Positions 50,794 through 61,494 of a stretch of 64,000 bases of DNA are shown one piece after another. Below the pieces are notes generated by a model, which had not been told where the DNA came from, ran no database searches, and was given only the letters and a program-made list of their open reading frames with translations. Within the stretch, counting starts at the first letter, position 1. Each line of letters starts with the position of its first letter. Source of the stretch: Thermomonospora catenispora (GTDB taxonomy: Bacteria; Actinomycetota; Actinomycetes; Streptosporangiales; Streptosporangiaceae); assembly GCF_006363815.1 (NCBI RefSeq), contig NZ_RRYT01000016.1, forward strand, positions 682 through 64,681, read 5' to 3'. The position numbers and the translations under genes were made by a program.

Positions 50794-51690
50794 TCAGCCC
50801 AGCAGGTCGCAGGGCCGGGGGGTCTCCGGACCGTCCGGCCCCACCAGCACCATCCGCTCGACCCGCACGATCCGGAAGCGCCGTCCGGCCACGGCGATGT
50901 CGTTGCGCCGGCGCCGGTCCTGCATCATGTCCGCCGCGGCGGCGTAGGCGGCCCGATCCGCCGCTCCGGGCTGCTCCACCGCCGGCACCACGTGCCGGAA
51001 GTAGGCGGCCAGCGAGTCCCGAGCCTCCTGCGGCAGCCGGTACAGCCGGGTGCCGGGCCGCCACAGCTTCCCGGTCCGCTCGGCGACGGTGAACATCGGC
51101 GGCAGCTGCACCGGCGCCAGGAACGGCTCCACCGGCTCGGTGCCGGTGCGCGCCGCCTCGTCCAGGTACTGGCACAGCAGTTCCGCGGTGAGCAGATCCG
51201 CCGTGTCGCGGCCGCCCGACGACGCGGTGGGGATGAAGTCCAGCGAGCGCTCACGGGACGGCCGCAGCGGGTCGAGGTCGGTGGGCCGGGGCGGCTCGGG
51301 GCCGTCGGGGCCGGTCCGCATCAGCTGTTCGATCCGCGCGATCCGGAACCGGCGGGCCAGCACGGTCACCTCGTCGCGCTCCCCGGCCTCCAGCCGCAGC
51401 GCCGCCTCGTGACACTCCCGGGCCGCCCGGCCGTCCGCCGGGGCCCATCCGCGCAGCCGGGCCGCCAGCAGCTCCCGGGCCCCTTGGGGCAGGGGATCGC
51501 ACGGGCACACGATCTGCCACCCGCCGGGCACCTGCTCGGCGGCGGCGAACAACGGCCCCGCCACCACCAGATCCGGGTAGGCGATCAGCGACCGGCGCGC
51601 GTCGGCCGAGATCACCTCCGCCACGGGGTCCATGGTGTGCAGATCCCTGGGGAAGAGCAGGCCGCCGCCGTCGCCGTCGCCGATAGTCAT
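50794..51690 (-). CDS. DUF5954-like protein with an internal duplication
   Basis: 298-residue soluble protein of unknown function, resembling DUF5954 family proteins of Streptomyces as I recall them. It contains the same motif twice: RRFRIARIEQLMRTGPDGPEPPRPTDLDP around residue 135 and RRFRIVRVERMVLVGPDGPETPRPCDLLG at the C-terminus, each after an RxxRxD/EVxV strand, so two copies of one fold unit are likely. ATG 51690 follows GAGGAAG; the frame is open for another 39 codons upstream without a better start. No catalytic motif recognised. Confidence 0.72.
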   Translation of the reverse strand: MTIGDGDGGGLLFPRDLHTMDPVAEVISADARRSLIAYPDLVVAGPLFAAAEQVPGGWQIVCPCDPLPQGARELLAARLRGWAPADGRAARECHEAALRLEAGERDEVTVLARRFRIARIEQLMRTGPDGPEPPRPTDLDPLRPSRERSLDFIPTASSGGRDTADLLTAELLCQYLDEAARTGTEPVEPFLAPVQLPPMFTVAERTGKLWRPGTRLYRLPQEARDSLAAYFRHVVPAVEQPGAADRAAYAAAADMMQDRRRRNDIAVAGRRFRIVRVERMVLVGPDGPETPRPCDLLG

Positions 51691-51816
51691 GCGCAGAATC
51701 TTCCTCGGACCGCCGCGGGTGCGCGAGCGATTCGAGCCACTTTCGTCGGACGATTTTGTCAACCGATTCCAAGATCGCGGGTGCCGCGGGCCGGTCGCCC
51801 GCGGCACCCCGGTCGC

Positions 51817-52743
51817 TCAGCGTCGCCGTTCGCCTGCGATGAGCAGCAGCAATCCCGCCGCCAGCGCCGCCAGACCCGCCCATGCGACGCCGCCGAGCCG
51901 CTCGCCCAGCACCAGCAGTCCCAGCAGCGCGGCGACCGCGGGCTCGGCCAGCGTCAACGTGGTCGCCACCGTCACCGGCGTGGTGCGCAGGCCCCGGGCG
52001 TACAGCAGATAGCCCCCGGAGGTCGTGACGACCCCCAGATAGCCGGCGACCAGCGCCCCCGAGGGGGTCAGCGCCCAGCCCGGCGAGGAGCCCAGCAGCA
52101 CCGGCAGCAGCATCACCGCCGCCGCGCCGAACAGCGCGCCCGTCACCGCCGGGCTGCTCTCGCCCCGGCCGATGAGCCGCGCGGCGACGGTGGCGTACGA
52201 CGCGTACGCCAGTCCCGACAGCAGGGCCAGGGCCACTCCCAGGGGCTCCACGCCCGCCGACCGGCCGCCGCCGATCAGCGCGGCGCACCCGGCCACCGCG
52301 CAGGCGGTGGCCGCCCCCCAGCGCAGGGTGGGCCGCGCCCCTCCGGTGAGGACGGCGATCAGCCCGGCGAACGCGGGCGAGCTGCCGATCGTGACGATGG
52401 TGCCGGTGGCGACCCCGGTGCGGGCCACCGCGGCGAAGAAGGCGGTCTGGTACACCGCGACGCACACCGCGCCCAGCGCCAGCGCCCATCGGCTGCGGCG
52501 ATGGGACACCAGCCGCCGCAGCCCCTCGCCGTTGCCGGTGAACGCCGCCAGGGCCAGCAGGACGGCCCCGCCCAGCACGATGCGGGCGGCGCCGACGGAG
52601 ACCGGGTCGGCGCCGGCGGGGGCCAGGGTCTGAACGGTGCCGGTCGTCCCCCAGACGGAGGCGGCCAGCAGGATGAGCGCGCTGCCGGTCGGGCGTCGGC
52701 CGCGCGCGGCCGGATCAGTGGACTCGATGAGGCGTGTGGACAC
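51817..52743 (-). CDS. EamA/DMT-family exporter
   Basis: Ten-helix drug/metabolite transporter with two EamA repeats (about 15-145 and 155-290). Recognisable stretches: LILLAASVWGTTGTVQTLAP at the start of repeat one and LLYARGLRTTPVTVATTLTLAEPAVAALLG in repeat two. 308 residues from GTG 52743, which has AGGAGC. Related transporters export amino acids or their analogues. A leaderless 13-codon ORF with a Tyr-Trp pair precedes it, and the next gene upstream is aroF, which hints at an aromatic substrate but does not prove one. Confidence 0.88.
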   Translation of the reverse strand: MSTRLIESTDPAARGRRPTGSALILLAASVWGTTGTVQTLAPAGADPVSVGAARIVLGGAVLLALAAFTGNGEGLRRLVSHRRSRWALALGAVCVAVYQTAFFAAVARTGVATGTIVTIGSSPAFAGLIAVLTGGARPTLRWGAATACAVAGCAALIGGGRSAGVEPLGVALALLSGLAYASYATVAARLIGRGESSPAVTGALFGAAAVMLLPVLLGSSPGWALTPSGALVAGYLGVVTTSGGYLLYARGLRTTPVTVATTLTLAEPAVAALLGLLVLGERLGGVAWAGLAALAAGLLLLIAGERRR

Positions 52744-52860
52744 GCAAGACGCTCCTGAACTCGAACCGACGGGAGAGATCCGGTTCGGGGCGCGCCTGAT
52801 CGCGGCCGGGCGCATGCCGCGCCGGGCCGTGGACGTCGATGGGACCAGATCGCGCCCCGG

Positions 52861-52902
52861 TCAGGAGCGCGGAGGCCCGAGCTGCGCGGTCCAGTACGCC
52901 AT
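52861..52902 (-). CDS. leaderless upstream mini-ORF of the exporter gene
   Basis: Thirteen codons, MAYWTAQLGPPRS. Its ATG is 7 nt after a TAAAGT -10 element (52910-52915), so it would be translated from the very 5' end of the mRNA. It precedes the exporter start by about 118 nt. The adjacent Tyr and Trp codons recall amino-acid leader peptides, but no clear terminator follows. Could be a chance ORF. Confidence 0.4.
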   Translation of the reverse strand: MAYWTAQLGPPRS

Positions 52903-52936
52903 GACCGGAACTTTACCCCACGACGCCGCGTCGCGC

Positions 52937-52996
52937 GGGACGCCATGCAGGACGTCGTGCGGGGCGTCATGCGGGACGTCGTGCGGGACGTCGTGC
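52937..52996. repeat. five imperfect copies of a 12-bp tandem repeat
   Basis: Consensus GGGACGTCGTGC; the last two copies are identical, the first three differ by one to two bases. On the minus strand it would read as His-Asp-Val-Pro repeats, but no supported gene covers it. Lies between aroF and the exporter's mini-ORF promoter. Confidence 0.75.
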
Positions 52997-53090
52997 GGCG
53001 CGGGCCGGACGATGCCCTCTCGCCCGGTCGTCCGGCCCGCCTCCCCGAGACGGCCGCGCCGCTCCGAGCCCGTCGCGTCCGTCCGAGGGC

Positions 53091-54137
53091 TCAGCCGGCG
53101 GTCGCCAGCGCATCGGCCGACTCGGTGAGGGAACGGCCGAACACCGGCGGCAGCTCCCTCACCAGCCGGGCCAGCTCCCGCAGGTCTCCGTCCACCAGAG
53201 CCTGCGCCCCGTCGCACAACGCGCTCTCCGGGTGCGGGTGCACGTCGACGATCACGCCGTCCGCGCCGACCGCGATCGCCGCCCGGGTCAGCGGCAGCAC
53301 CAGGTCGCGCCGCCCGCCCGAGTGCGAGGGGTCCACGATCACCGGCAGGTGCGACAGCTGCTGCGCCACCGGCACCGCCGAGATGTCCAGGGTGTTGCGA
53401 GTGGCCCTCTCGAAGGTGCGGATGCCCCGCTCGCACAGCACGATGTCCAGGTTGCCGCGCTGGGCGATGTACTCGGCGGCCATCAGCCACTCCTCGATGG
53501 TGCCGCTCATGCCGCGCTTGAGCAGCACCGGCTTGCCGACCTCCCCGACGGCCTGCAGCAGCGAGAAGTTCTGCGCGTTGCGGGTGCCGATCTGCAGCAT
53601 GTCGGCGTAGGAGGCGACCAGCTCCACATCGTGGGCGTCCACCACCTCGGTGACGACCGGCAGCCCGGTCTCGGCGCGCACGTCGGCCAGGATCTTCAGG
53701 CCCCGCTCGCCCAGCCCCTGGAAGGCGTAGGGGGAGGTGCGCGGCTTGAACGCGCCGCCGCGCAGCAGGGTGGCGCCGGCGGCCTTGGCCATCTGGGCGG
53801 CCTGCAGGGTCTGGTCGGGGGTCTCCACGGCGCAGGGGCCGGCGATCAGGGTCATGGTGCCCGGGCCGATCGGCACGCCGCCGACCCGCACCACCGAGCG
53901 CTCGGGGTGGTTCTCCCGGCTGACCAGCTTGTAGGGCGCCGAGATGCGGATGACGTCGCGCACCCCGGGCATGCCGCGCAGGTTCAACGAGCCGAACTGG
54001 TCGACGTCCCCGACCAGGCCGACGATCGTCCGGGCCACCCCCCGGCTGACGAAGGCCTCCCCGCCGGCCGTCTCAACGGTGGAGACGACGGCTGCGATAT
54101 CCGCCTCGGTGGCCTCCGGGCCCATCACCACGACCAT
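53091..54137 (-). CDS. aroF: 3-deoxy-7-phosphoheptulonate (DAHP) synthase, type I-beta with N-terminal regulatory domain
   Basis: First step of the shikimate pathway, condensing PEP with erythrose 4-phosphate. The N-terminal 65 residues (MVVVMGPEATEADIAAVVSTVE) are the ferredoxin-like/ACT-like domain that gives feedback inhibition. The barrel has LIAGPCAVETPDQ, RGGAFKPRTSPYAFQGLG, LLKRGMSGTIEEWLMAAEYI and VDPSHSGGRRDLV with the metal ligands (Cys of GPCAVE, His of PSHSGG). 348 residues. ATG 54137 has GAGGAGAA. Controlled by an upstream Phe/Tyr leader peptide and terminator. Confidence 0.95.
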   Translation of the reverse strand: MVVVMGPEATEADIAAVVSTVETAGGEAFVSRGVARTIVGLVGDVDQFGSLNLRGMPGVRDVIRISAPYKLVSRENHPERSVVRVGGVPIGPGTMTLIAGPCAVETPDQTLQAAQMAKAAGATLLRGGAFKPRTSPYAFQGLGERGLKILADVRAETGLPVVTEVVDAHDVELVASYADMLQIGTRNAQNFSLLQAVGEVGKPVLLKRGMSGTIEEWLMAAEYIAQRGNLDIVLCERGIRTFERATRNTLDISAVPVAQQLSHLPVIVDPSHSGGRRDLVLPLTRAAIAVGADGVIVDVHPHPESALCDGAQALVDGDLRELARLVRELPPVFGRSLTESADALATAG

Positions 54138-54184
54138 GCTGTTCTCCTCGGTTGTTCCGTGCCGCTGTGGAAGCCGACCACACG

Positions 54185-54214
54185 AAAAAACCCCGGGCGG
54201 TGGATTGCCCGGGG
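54185..54214 (-). terminator. rho-independent attenuator terminator of aroF
   Basis: On the minus strand GCCCGGGG-type arms: CCCCGGGC (54207-54214) pairs with GCCCGGGG (54191-54198) around an 8-nt loop, followed by six T (54185-54190). It is the only terminator in the window with a full U-tract and lies between the leader peptide stop and the aroF ribosome-binding site. Confidence 0.88.
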
Positions 54215-54229
54215 CCTCGGTGCGGTTCG

Positions 54230-54301
54230 TCAGCGCAACGCCGAATGGACCGCCACCCGTGTCCCGGGCCGGTCATAAAAGCCGAAGAAGGCGTTGCGCA
54301 T
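54230..54301 (-). CDS. Phe/Tyr leader peptide of the aroF attenuator
   Basis: Twenty-three codons beginning MRNAFFGFYDRPGTRV; four of residues 5-9 are Phe or Tyr (FFGFY). The segment GCCCGGG at 54263-54269, three codons after the Tyr, can pair with the 5' arm of the terminator as antiterminator. Stalling at Phe/Tyr codons would leave that segment free and open expression. The ATG lies 7 nt after a TACGCT -10 element, so the peptide is probably translated leaderless. Classical ribosome-mediated attenuation, here for DAHP synthase. Confidence 0.82.
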   Translation of the reverse strand: MRNAFFGFYDRPGTRVAVHSALR

Positions 54302-54308
54302 GGGAACA

Positions 54309-54314
54309 AGCGTA
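54309..54314 (-). promoter_or_regulatory. -10 element TACGCT of the aroF transcript
   Basis: TANNNT on the minus strand, 7 nt before the leader-peptide ATG; no ribosome-binding site in between. Confidence 0.5.
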
Positions 54315-54389
54315 GACCATCCGACCTCTCCGGTGGGGGAAGGGGGCGCGGTATGGCTCACGTCACGGAGATGGCAGGATGAGCCCGTC

Positions 54390-55013
54390 ATGTCCTCCCC
54401 ATCGGAACAGCCCCCAGAGCGCAAGGTCCTGCCGCCCGGACAGTACGTCCCTCGTGGCTGGCCCGTCCTGCACTACGGCCCGGTGCCCAAGTTCCGTCCC
54501 GAGACCTGGTCCTTCCAGGTGTTCGGGGCCACCGCGTCCGGCGAGCAGCACATCTGGACCTGGGAGGAGTTCGAACGCCTCCCGCGCACCGAGGCGGTCG
54601 CCGATTTCCACTGCGTCACCAAGTTCACCGTCCCCGACAACCACTGGGAGGGGGTCGCCGGGTCCACGATCGTGGAGCTGGCGCCGCCGCACCCCGACGC
54701 CACCCATGTGATGGTGTGGGCGGAGTACGGCTACAGCGCCAACATCCGCATGTCGGACTTCCTCGCCGAGGCGACGATGTTCGCCCTGTACCGCAACGGC
54801 GAGCGGCTCACCCCCGAGCACGGCTTCCCCGTCCGCCTGGTGGTGCCGCACCTGTACGCCTGGAAGAGCGTCAAGTGGGCGCGGGGAGTGGAGTACCTCA
54901 TCAAGGACCGCCGCGGGTTCTGGGAGGAGCGCGGCTACCACAACATCGCCGATCCCTGGCGCGAGCAGCGCTACTCCTACCAGGAGGAGGAGGGCGAGGC
55001 CCCGCCCCTGTGA
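54390..55013 (+). CDS. molybdopterin-dependent oxidoreductase (sulfite-oxidase-like)
   Basis: A 207-residue stand-alone oxidoreductase molybdopterin-binding domain (YedY/sulfite oxidase fold). The molybdenum-ligating cysteine is in VADFHCVTKFTVPDN, and further family blocks are WPVLHYGPVPKF, TWSFQVFG, VWAEYGYSANI and PHLYAWKSVKWARGVEYL. No Tat signal is present at the N-terminus (MSSPSEQPPERKVLPPGQYVPRG), so it is probably cytoplasmic, unlike YedY. Substrate unknown. ATG 54390; longer starts would run back into the aroF promoter. Confidence 0.88.
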   Translation: MSSPSEQPPERKVLPPGQYVPRGWPVLHYGPVPKFRPETWSFQVFGATASGEQHIWTWEEFERLPRTEAVADFHCVTKFTVPDNHWEGVAGSTIVELAPPHPDATHVMVWAEYGYSANIRMSDFLAEATMFALYRNGERLTPEHGFPVRLVVPHLYAWKSVKWARGVEYLIKDRRGFWEERGYHNIADPWREQRYSYQEEEGEAPPL

Positions 55014-55056
55014 CGCCCGCCCCCGGACGCCCGCCCGTCCGCCGCACGATGATCGC

Positions 55057-55076
55057 ATTGCGGAATCGATTGCGGA
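55057..55076 (+). promoter_or_regulatory. direct repeats ATTGCGGA with 12-bp period upstream of the LytTR gene
   Basis: ATTGCGGA at 55057-55064 and 55069-55076, with a weaker third copy (AATTGGGG) near 55085. LytTR regulators bind pairs of short direct repeats, so this may be an autoregulatory site. Confidence 0.45.
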
Positions 55077-55105
55077 CGGACAGTAATTGGGGGCATGGTC
55101 CTGTC

Positions 55106-55900
55106 ATGCTACGAGTGCTCGCGGTCGATGACGACGTCGCCGCGGTCGAGGAATTGGCGCGCCTGCTGCGGGCCGACCCCCGGATCGCGGAGGTCTCCGT
55201 CGCCGGCGACGCGGCCGCCGCGCTGCGCGACCTGGGATGCAGGGTGGCCGCCGGCAGTCGGTTCGACGCGGTGTTCTGCGACATCCGGATGTCCGGTCTG
55301 GGCGGCCTGGACGGCCTGGACTTCACCCGGCTGCTGCGCGGCTTCGCCCGGCCCCCCGCGGTCGTCTTCGTGACCGCCTGCGAGGACGGCGCGGTCGCGG
55401 CCTACGAGGTGGGCGCCGTGGACTATGTGCTCAAGCCGGTGCGTCCGCAGCGGATCGCCGAGGCCGTGCGGCGGGTCGAGGAGGCGGTCCGCCGCACGCC
55501 CGCGCCGCCCGCCGCCGAGGGAGGGCCGGTCGCGCCGCCCCCTGATGAGCTGATCCCCGTCGAGCTGGGCGGCCGCACCCGGATGATCTCCCGCAACGCG
55601 GTGCGGTACGTCGAGGCGCACGGCGACTACGTCCGGCTGCACACCGCCGACGGCAGCTACCTGGTCCGCATGCCCCTGGCGTCGCTGGCCCGCCGCTGGG
55701 AGCCGATGGGGTTCATCCGGATCCACCGCAGCACGCTGGTGTCGGCCGCGCACATCACCGAGCTGCGCTTCGACGCCGGCCGGGTCGCCGTTCAGGTCGG
55801 CGACGACGTCCTGCAGGTCAGCCGGCGCCATGCGCGCCGGGTCCGGGACCTGCTGGTGCGCAGCTTCCACCGGGAGGCCCCGCCGCTGCAGCCGCGCTGA
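55106..55900 (+). CDS. LytTR-family response regulator (orphan)
   Basis: Receiver domain (LRVLAVDDDVAAVEEL, phospho-Asp in DAVFCDIRMSGLGG, Lys in DYVLKPVRPQR) joined through a Pro-rich linker to a LytTR DNA-binding domain (GGRTRMISRNAVRYVEAHGDYVRLHT, FIRIHRSTLVSAAHITELRF). 264 residues. ATG 55106 gives the canonical receiver start. No histidine kinase of the LytS type is in the window. LytTR regulators often control cell-wall or virulence genes; targets here are unknown. Confidence 0.9.
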   Translation: MLRVLAVDDDVAAVEELARLLRADPRIAEVSVAGDAAAALRDLGCRVAAGSRFDAVFCDIRMSGLGGLDGLDFTRLLRGFARPPAVVFVTACEDGAVAAYEVGAVDYVLKPVRPQRIAEAVRRVEEAVRRTPAPPAAEGGPVAPPPDELIPVELGGRTRMISRNAVRYVEAHGDYVRLHTADGSYLVRMPLASLARRWEPMGFIRIHRSTLVSAAHITELRFDAGRVAVQVGDDVLQVSRRHARRVRDLLVRSFHREAPPLQPR

Positions 55901-56263
55901 ACCGCTCGTCGCACCCGATCGCCCGCCCGTCGATTGACTACTGTGCGTAAGGCGACGGATGCGTACCGTTGGTCGAGGGCGTTCCCGCGGAACCCCCGCG
56001 GAGCGCTCCGAGCGCCTAGCGTTCTGTACGTCGCACCGGCTCACAAGACGACACCGGAGACCCGGGCACGATCGCGGTCAGCTCCGCCGCCCCGGGTCAC
56101 GCCGCCGGATCCCGTACCGGGGGGGTGGGATCCGATGGCCGGAGGCTCGGGCGCCGCTGGACAGTCGGGGGGTTGTTCAGCGGCGCCCGAGCGCGTTCCG
56201 GGCCGGTGCGGGCGGTCGCCCGCACCGATCCCCGGCGCCCGGGGCGGGCCGCCCCCGTCTCTT
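55901..56263. other. intergenic region between LytTR regulator and nfo
   Basis: 363 nt between convergent genes. The only clear element is the inverted repeat at 56145-56192. A less GC-rich patch at 55930-55975 (GATTGACTACTGTGCG) is unexplained. Open frames give Arg/Pro-rich products and are not supported. Confidence 0.4.
56145..56192. terminator. long inverted repeat between LytTR gene and nfo
   Basis: Perfect 15-bp arms (GCTCGGGCGCCGCTG and complement) around an 18-nt loop between convergent genes; probable bidirectional terminator, about 70 nt from the nfo stop. Confidence 0.55.
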
Positions 56264-57163
56264 TCACGCCTCCCGCGGGCGGGGACGCCCGGGGCCGGTC
56301 CCGTCGGAGGGCGGCGGGGCGTCGCGGAGGCGCTTGAGGGCCTCCACGTCCCGGCGGTGCGGCTCGGCGGACCGGCCGGGGGTCTCGATGACGAACGGAA
56401 CGCCCTCGGTGGCGGGGTGGTGGAGGAGGGCGGCGAACGGCGACTCGCCGATATGGCCGGCGCCGATGTTCTCGTGGCGGTCGCGGCGGGAGCCGCAGGG
56501 GTCCTTGGAGTCGTTGGCGTGGACGAGCTTGAGCCGTCCGGGGCCCACGGTCTCCACCAGCAGTCGCAGCATCTCGTGGACGCCCTTCTCGGCGGTCAGG
56601 TCGTGACCGGCGGCCCAGGCGTGGCAGGTGTCGAGACAGACGCCGAGCTTGGGATGGTGCTCGAGGGCGTCGAAGTAGGGGCCGAGCTGGTCGACGGTGG
56701 CGCAGAGCATGTTCTGCTGGCCCGCCATGGGCTCGAGCAGCAGCGCGGGCCCGTCGTCGGGGATCTCCTCCAGGACGGGGAGCAGACGCTCGTGGACCTG
56801 GCGGAGGGCGTCGTCCTTGGAACGGGTGACCGCCGATCCGGTGTGGATCACCACGCCGCCGGCGCCGACGTCGCGGCCGCGCCGCAGTGCGTGGCGGACG
56901 GCGGCCAGGGACCTCTCCAGCGTCTCCGCGGTGGGGGAGCCCACGTTGATCAGATAGTTGGCGTGCACGAAGACGGGGACGCCGCTGGCGCGCAGCTTCT
57001 CGTCCTCCTCGGGCCTGCCCTCGGGCAGCGCCCACCCCCGGGGGTTGGAGACGAAGATCTGGACGACCTCCGCGCCGATCTGCTCGGCGTACTTCAGCCC
57101 GCCGGTGGCCGGGCCGCCGGCGACCGGAACATGGCCCCCGATGGGGCGGTCCACAGCGCTCAT
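56264..57163 (-). CDS. nfo: endonuclease IV (AP endonuclease)
   Basis: Cuts DNA 5' to abasic sites in base-excision repair, using three zinc ions. Motifs: GGHVPVAGGPATGGLKYA, QIFVSNPRGW, VFVHANYLINVGSP, VIHTGSAV, LLLEPMAGQQNMLC (Glu), GVCLDTCHAWAAGHD (Asp, His), KLVHANDSKDPCGSRRDRHENIGAGHIG and FVIETPG. 299 residues with a short disordered tail. ATG 57163 has GAGGA. Located between two terminators. Confidence 0.94.
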   Translation of the reverse strand: MSAVDRPIGGHVPVAGGPATGGLKYAEQIGAEVVQIFVSNPRGWALPEGRPEEDEKLRASGVPVFVHANYLINVGSPTAETLERSLAAVRHALRRGRDVGAGGVVIHTGSAVTRSKDDALRQVHERLLPVLEEIPDDGPALLLEPMAGQQNMLCATVDQLGPYFDALEHHPKLGVCLDTCHAWAAGHDLTAEKGVHEMLRLLVETVGPGRLKLVHANDSKDPCGSRRDRHENIGAGHIGESPFAALLHHPATEGVPFVIETPGRSAEPHRRDVEALKRLRDAPPPSDGTGPGRPRPREA

Positions 57164-57180
57164 AGCGTCCTCAGCGTAGT

Positions 57181-57214
57181 GCGGCCCCGTCGCCTCGACC
57201 GGTGACGGGGCCGC
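57181..57214 (-). terminator. terminator after the PASTA kinase gene
   Basis: GCGGCCCCGTC and its exact complement around a 12-nt loop, 22 nt past the kinase stop. Confidence 0.6.
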
Positions 57215-57236
57215 GCGCGTCGCCCTCGAGCGCCGC

Positions 57237-59240
<2,004 letters not shown>

Positions 59241-59247
59241 CACAGGG

Positions 59248-59253
59248 AGTCTA
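59248..59253 (-). promoter_or_regulatory. -10 element TAGACT for the leaderless kinase gene
   Basis: TANNNT on the minus strand, then 7 nt to ATG 59240; supports ATG over the GTG one codon earlier. Confidence 0.45.
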
Positions 59254-59325
59254 CGGGCGATTCGGCCGAAGCCTCATCACACTGCGGAATGACGAGGCCG
59301 ACGATCGCGCCGTGAAGTCGCGCGG

Positions 59326-60314
<989 letters not shown>

Positions 60315-60322
<8 letters not shown>

Positions 60323-60354
60323 GCCCTGGCCTCCACCTTCACGCCCTGGCCTCC
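60315..60354. repeat. 20-bp perfect tandem duplication at the thiO/thiS junction
   Basis: Two identical adjacent 20-bp units (60315-60334, 60335-60354), each containing on the minus strand GGAGG and GCGTGAAGG. The first supplies the thiO stop, the second the thiS start and its ribosome-binding site. Confidence 0.9.
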
Positions 60355-61487
60355 TCTGCGAACCTGTCGGGGGCGAACGGCACGGCGACCTCCGGAACGG
60401 TGCCGTCCACCAGGATCTCCGTCATCGCGTCCGCCGTCACCGGGGTCAGCAGCACGCCGTTGCGGAAGTGGCCGACGGCCAGGAACAGCCCCGGCAGGGG
60501 GCTCGGCCCCAGCGCCGGCGCGTTGTCCGGCGACCCCGGCCGCAGCCCCGCCGACACCTCGGCGAACTCCAGCTCGGTGATGCCCGGGAGCAGTTCGCGG
60601 GCGTCGCGCAGCAGCTGCCACACGCCCCCCGCGGTGACGGTGGTGTCGAAGCCCATCTCCTCCTGGGTGGCGCCCACCACGACCTCTCCGTCGTCGCGGG
60701 GCACCACGTAGATCGACGAGCCCCGCACCACGCCGCGGGTGCTGCGCCCCAGGAACGGGGTCGCGGTGCGCAGCCGGATCACCTGTCCCTTGACCGGGCG
60801 CACCTGGGGGACCGCCCCGTCGGGCAGGCCGTCCAGATCGCCGCTGTGCGCGCCGGCCGCCAGCAGGATCTTCTCCGCCCGCAGCACGGTCCCGTCGTCG
60901 AGCCGCACGCCGACGGCGATGTCGCGTTCCACGACCAGGCCCGCCGCGCGCCGCCGGTCCATCCGCACGCCGGTCCGCTCCGCCGCCGTCAGCAGCGCCG
61001 CGGTCAGCCGCCGCGGATCGATCGAGCCGTCCTCGGGGGCCAGCAGTCCGCCGCGCACCGAGGGCGCCAGCATCGGCTCCAGCCGCCGGCACTCGCGCCC
61101 CGACAGCGCCTCGGCCGGGACGCCCAGCGACTGCCGGAAACGCCGCAGGTCCTCCAGGAACGCCAGATCGTCGGAGTCGAACGCGATCTCCAGGATCCCG
61201 TCCCGGCGATATCCGGTGCGCCGCCCGGAGACCTCCTCCAGCTCCGCCACGAACGCGGGATAGCGGTCCCGTGAGGCGATCCCCAGGTGCAGCAGCGGCT
61301 CCTCGCCGTAGGTCAGCTCGCTGACCGGGGTCAGCATCCCCGCCGCCACCCGGGAGGCGCCGCCGGCGGGGGCGGGGTCCAGCACCGTCACGGCGAGGCC
61401 GCGGCGGGCCACCCGCCAGGCGGTGGCCAGCCCGATCACCCCCGCCCCGATGATCAGCAGGTCGGGGGCGTTCGTCGAGGTCGGCAT
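60339..61487 (-). CDS. thiO: glycine oxidase ThiO
   Basis: FAD enzyme that oxidises glycine to the imine used by ThiG. Rossmann motif LLIIGAGVIGLATAW at the N-terminus; D-amino-acid-oxidase-type blocks GASRVAAGMLTPVSE, LLAPEDGSIDPRRL, IYVVPRDDGEVVVGATQEE and FLAVGHFRNGVLLTPVTAD. 382 residues from ATG 61487, which has good AAGGGA spacing; the ATG two codons earlier (61493) is too close to it. Directly behind a TPP riboswitch. Confidence 0.94.
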   Translation of the reverse strand: MPTSTNAPDLLIIGAGVIGLATAWRVARRGLAVTVLDPAPAGGASRVAAGMLTPVSELTYGEEPLLHLGIASRDRYPAFVAELEEVSGRRTGYRRDGILEIAFDSDDLAFLEDLRRFRQSLGVPAEALSGRECRRLEPMLAPSVRGGLLAPEDGSIDPRRLTAALLTAAERTGVRMDRRRAAGLVVERDIAVGVRLDDGTVLRAEKILLAAGAHSGDLDGLPDGAVPQVRPVKGQVIRLRTATPFLGRSTRGVVRGSSIYVVPRDDGEVVVGATQEEMGFDTTVTAGGVWQLLRDARELLPGITELEFAEVSAGLRPGSPDNAPALGPSPLPGLFLAVGHFRNGVLLTPVTADAMTEILVDGTVPEVAVPFAPDRFAEEARA

Positions 61488-61494
61488 CGGCATG

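Larger units (their letters stand above)
52744..53090. other. long leader region of the exporter gene
   Basis: 347 nt without a normal gene. From the exporter outward: a long-range GC pairing (CGGGGCGCG near 52846-52857 with its complement near 52793), an upstream mini-ORF (52861-52902) with its own promoter, a 12-bp tandem repeat (52937-52996), then sequence running to the aroF stop. Confidence 0.5.

Noticed and set aside
52937-52996. CRISPR-like array
   Set aside because: Units are 12 bp, directly adjacent without spacers, and no cas genes are present.
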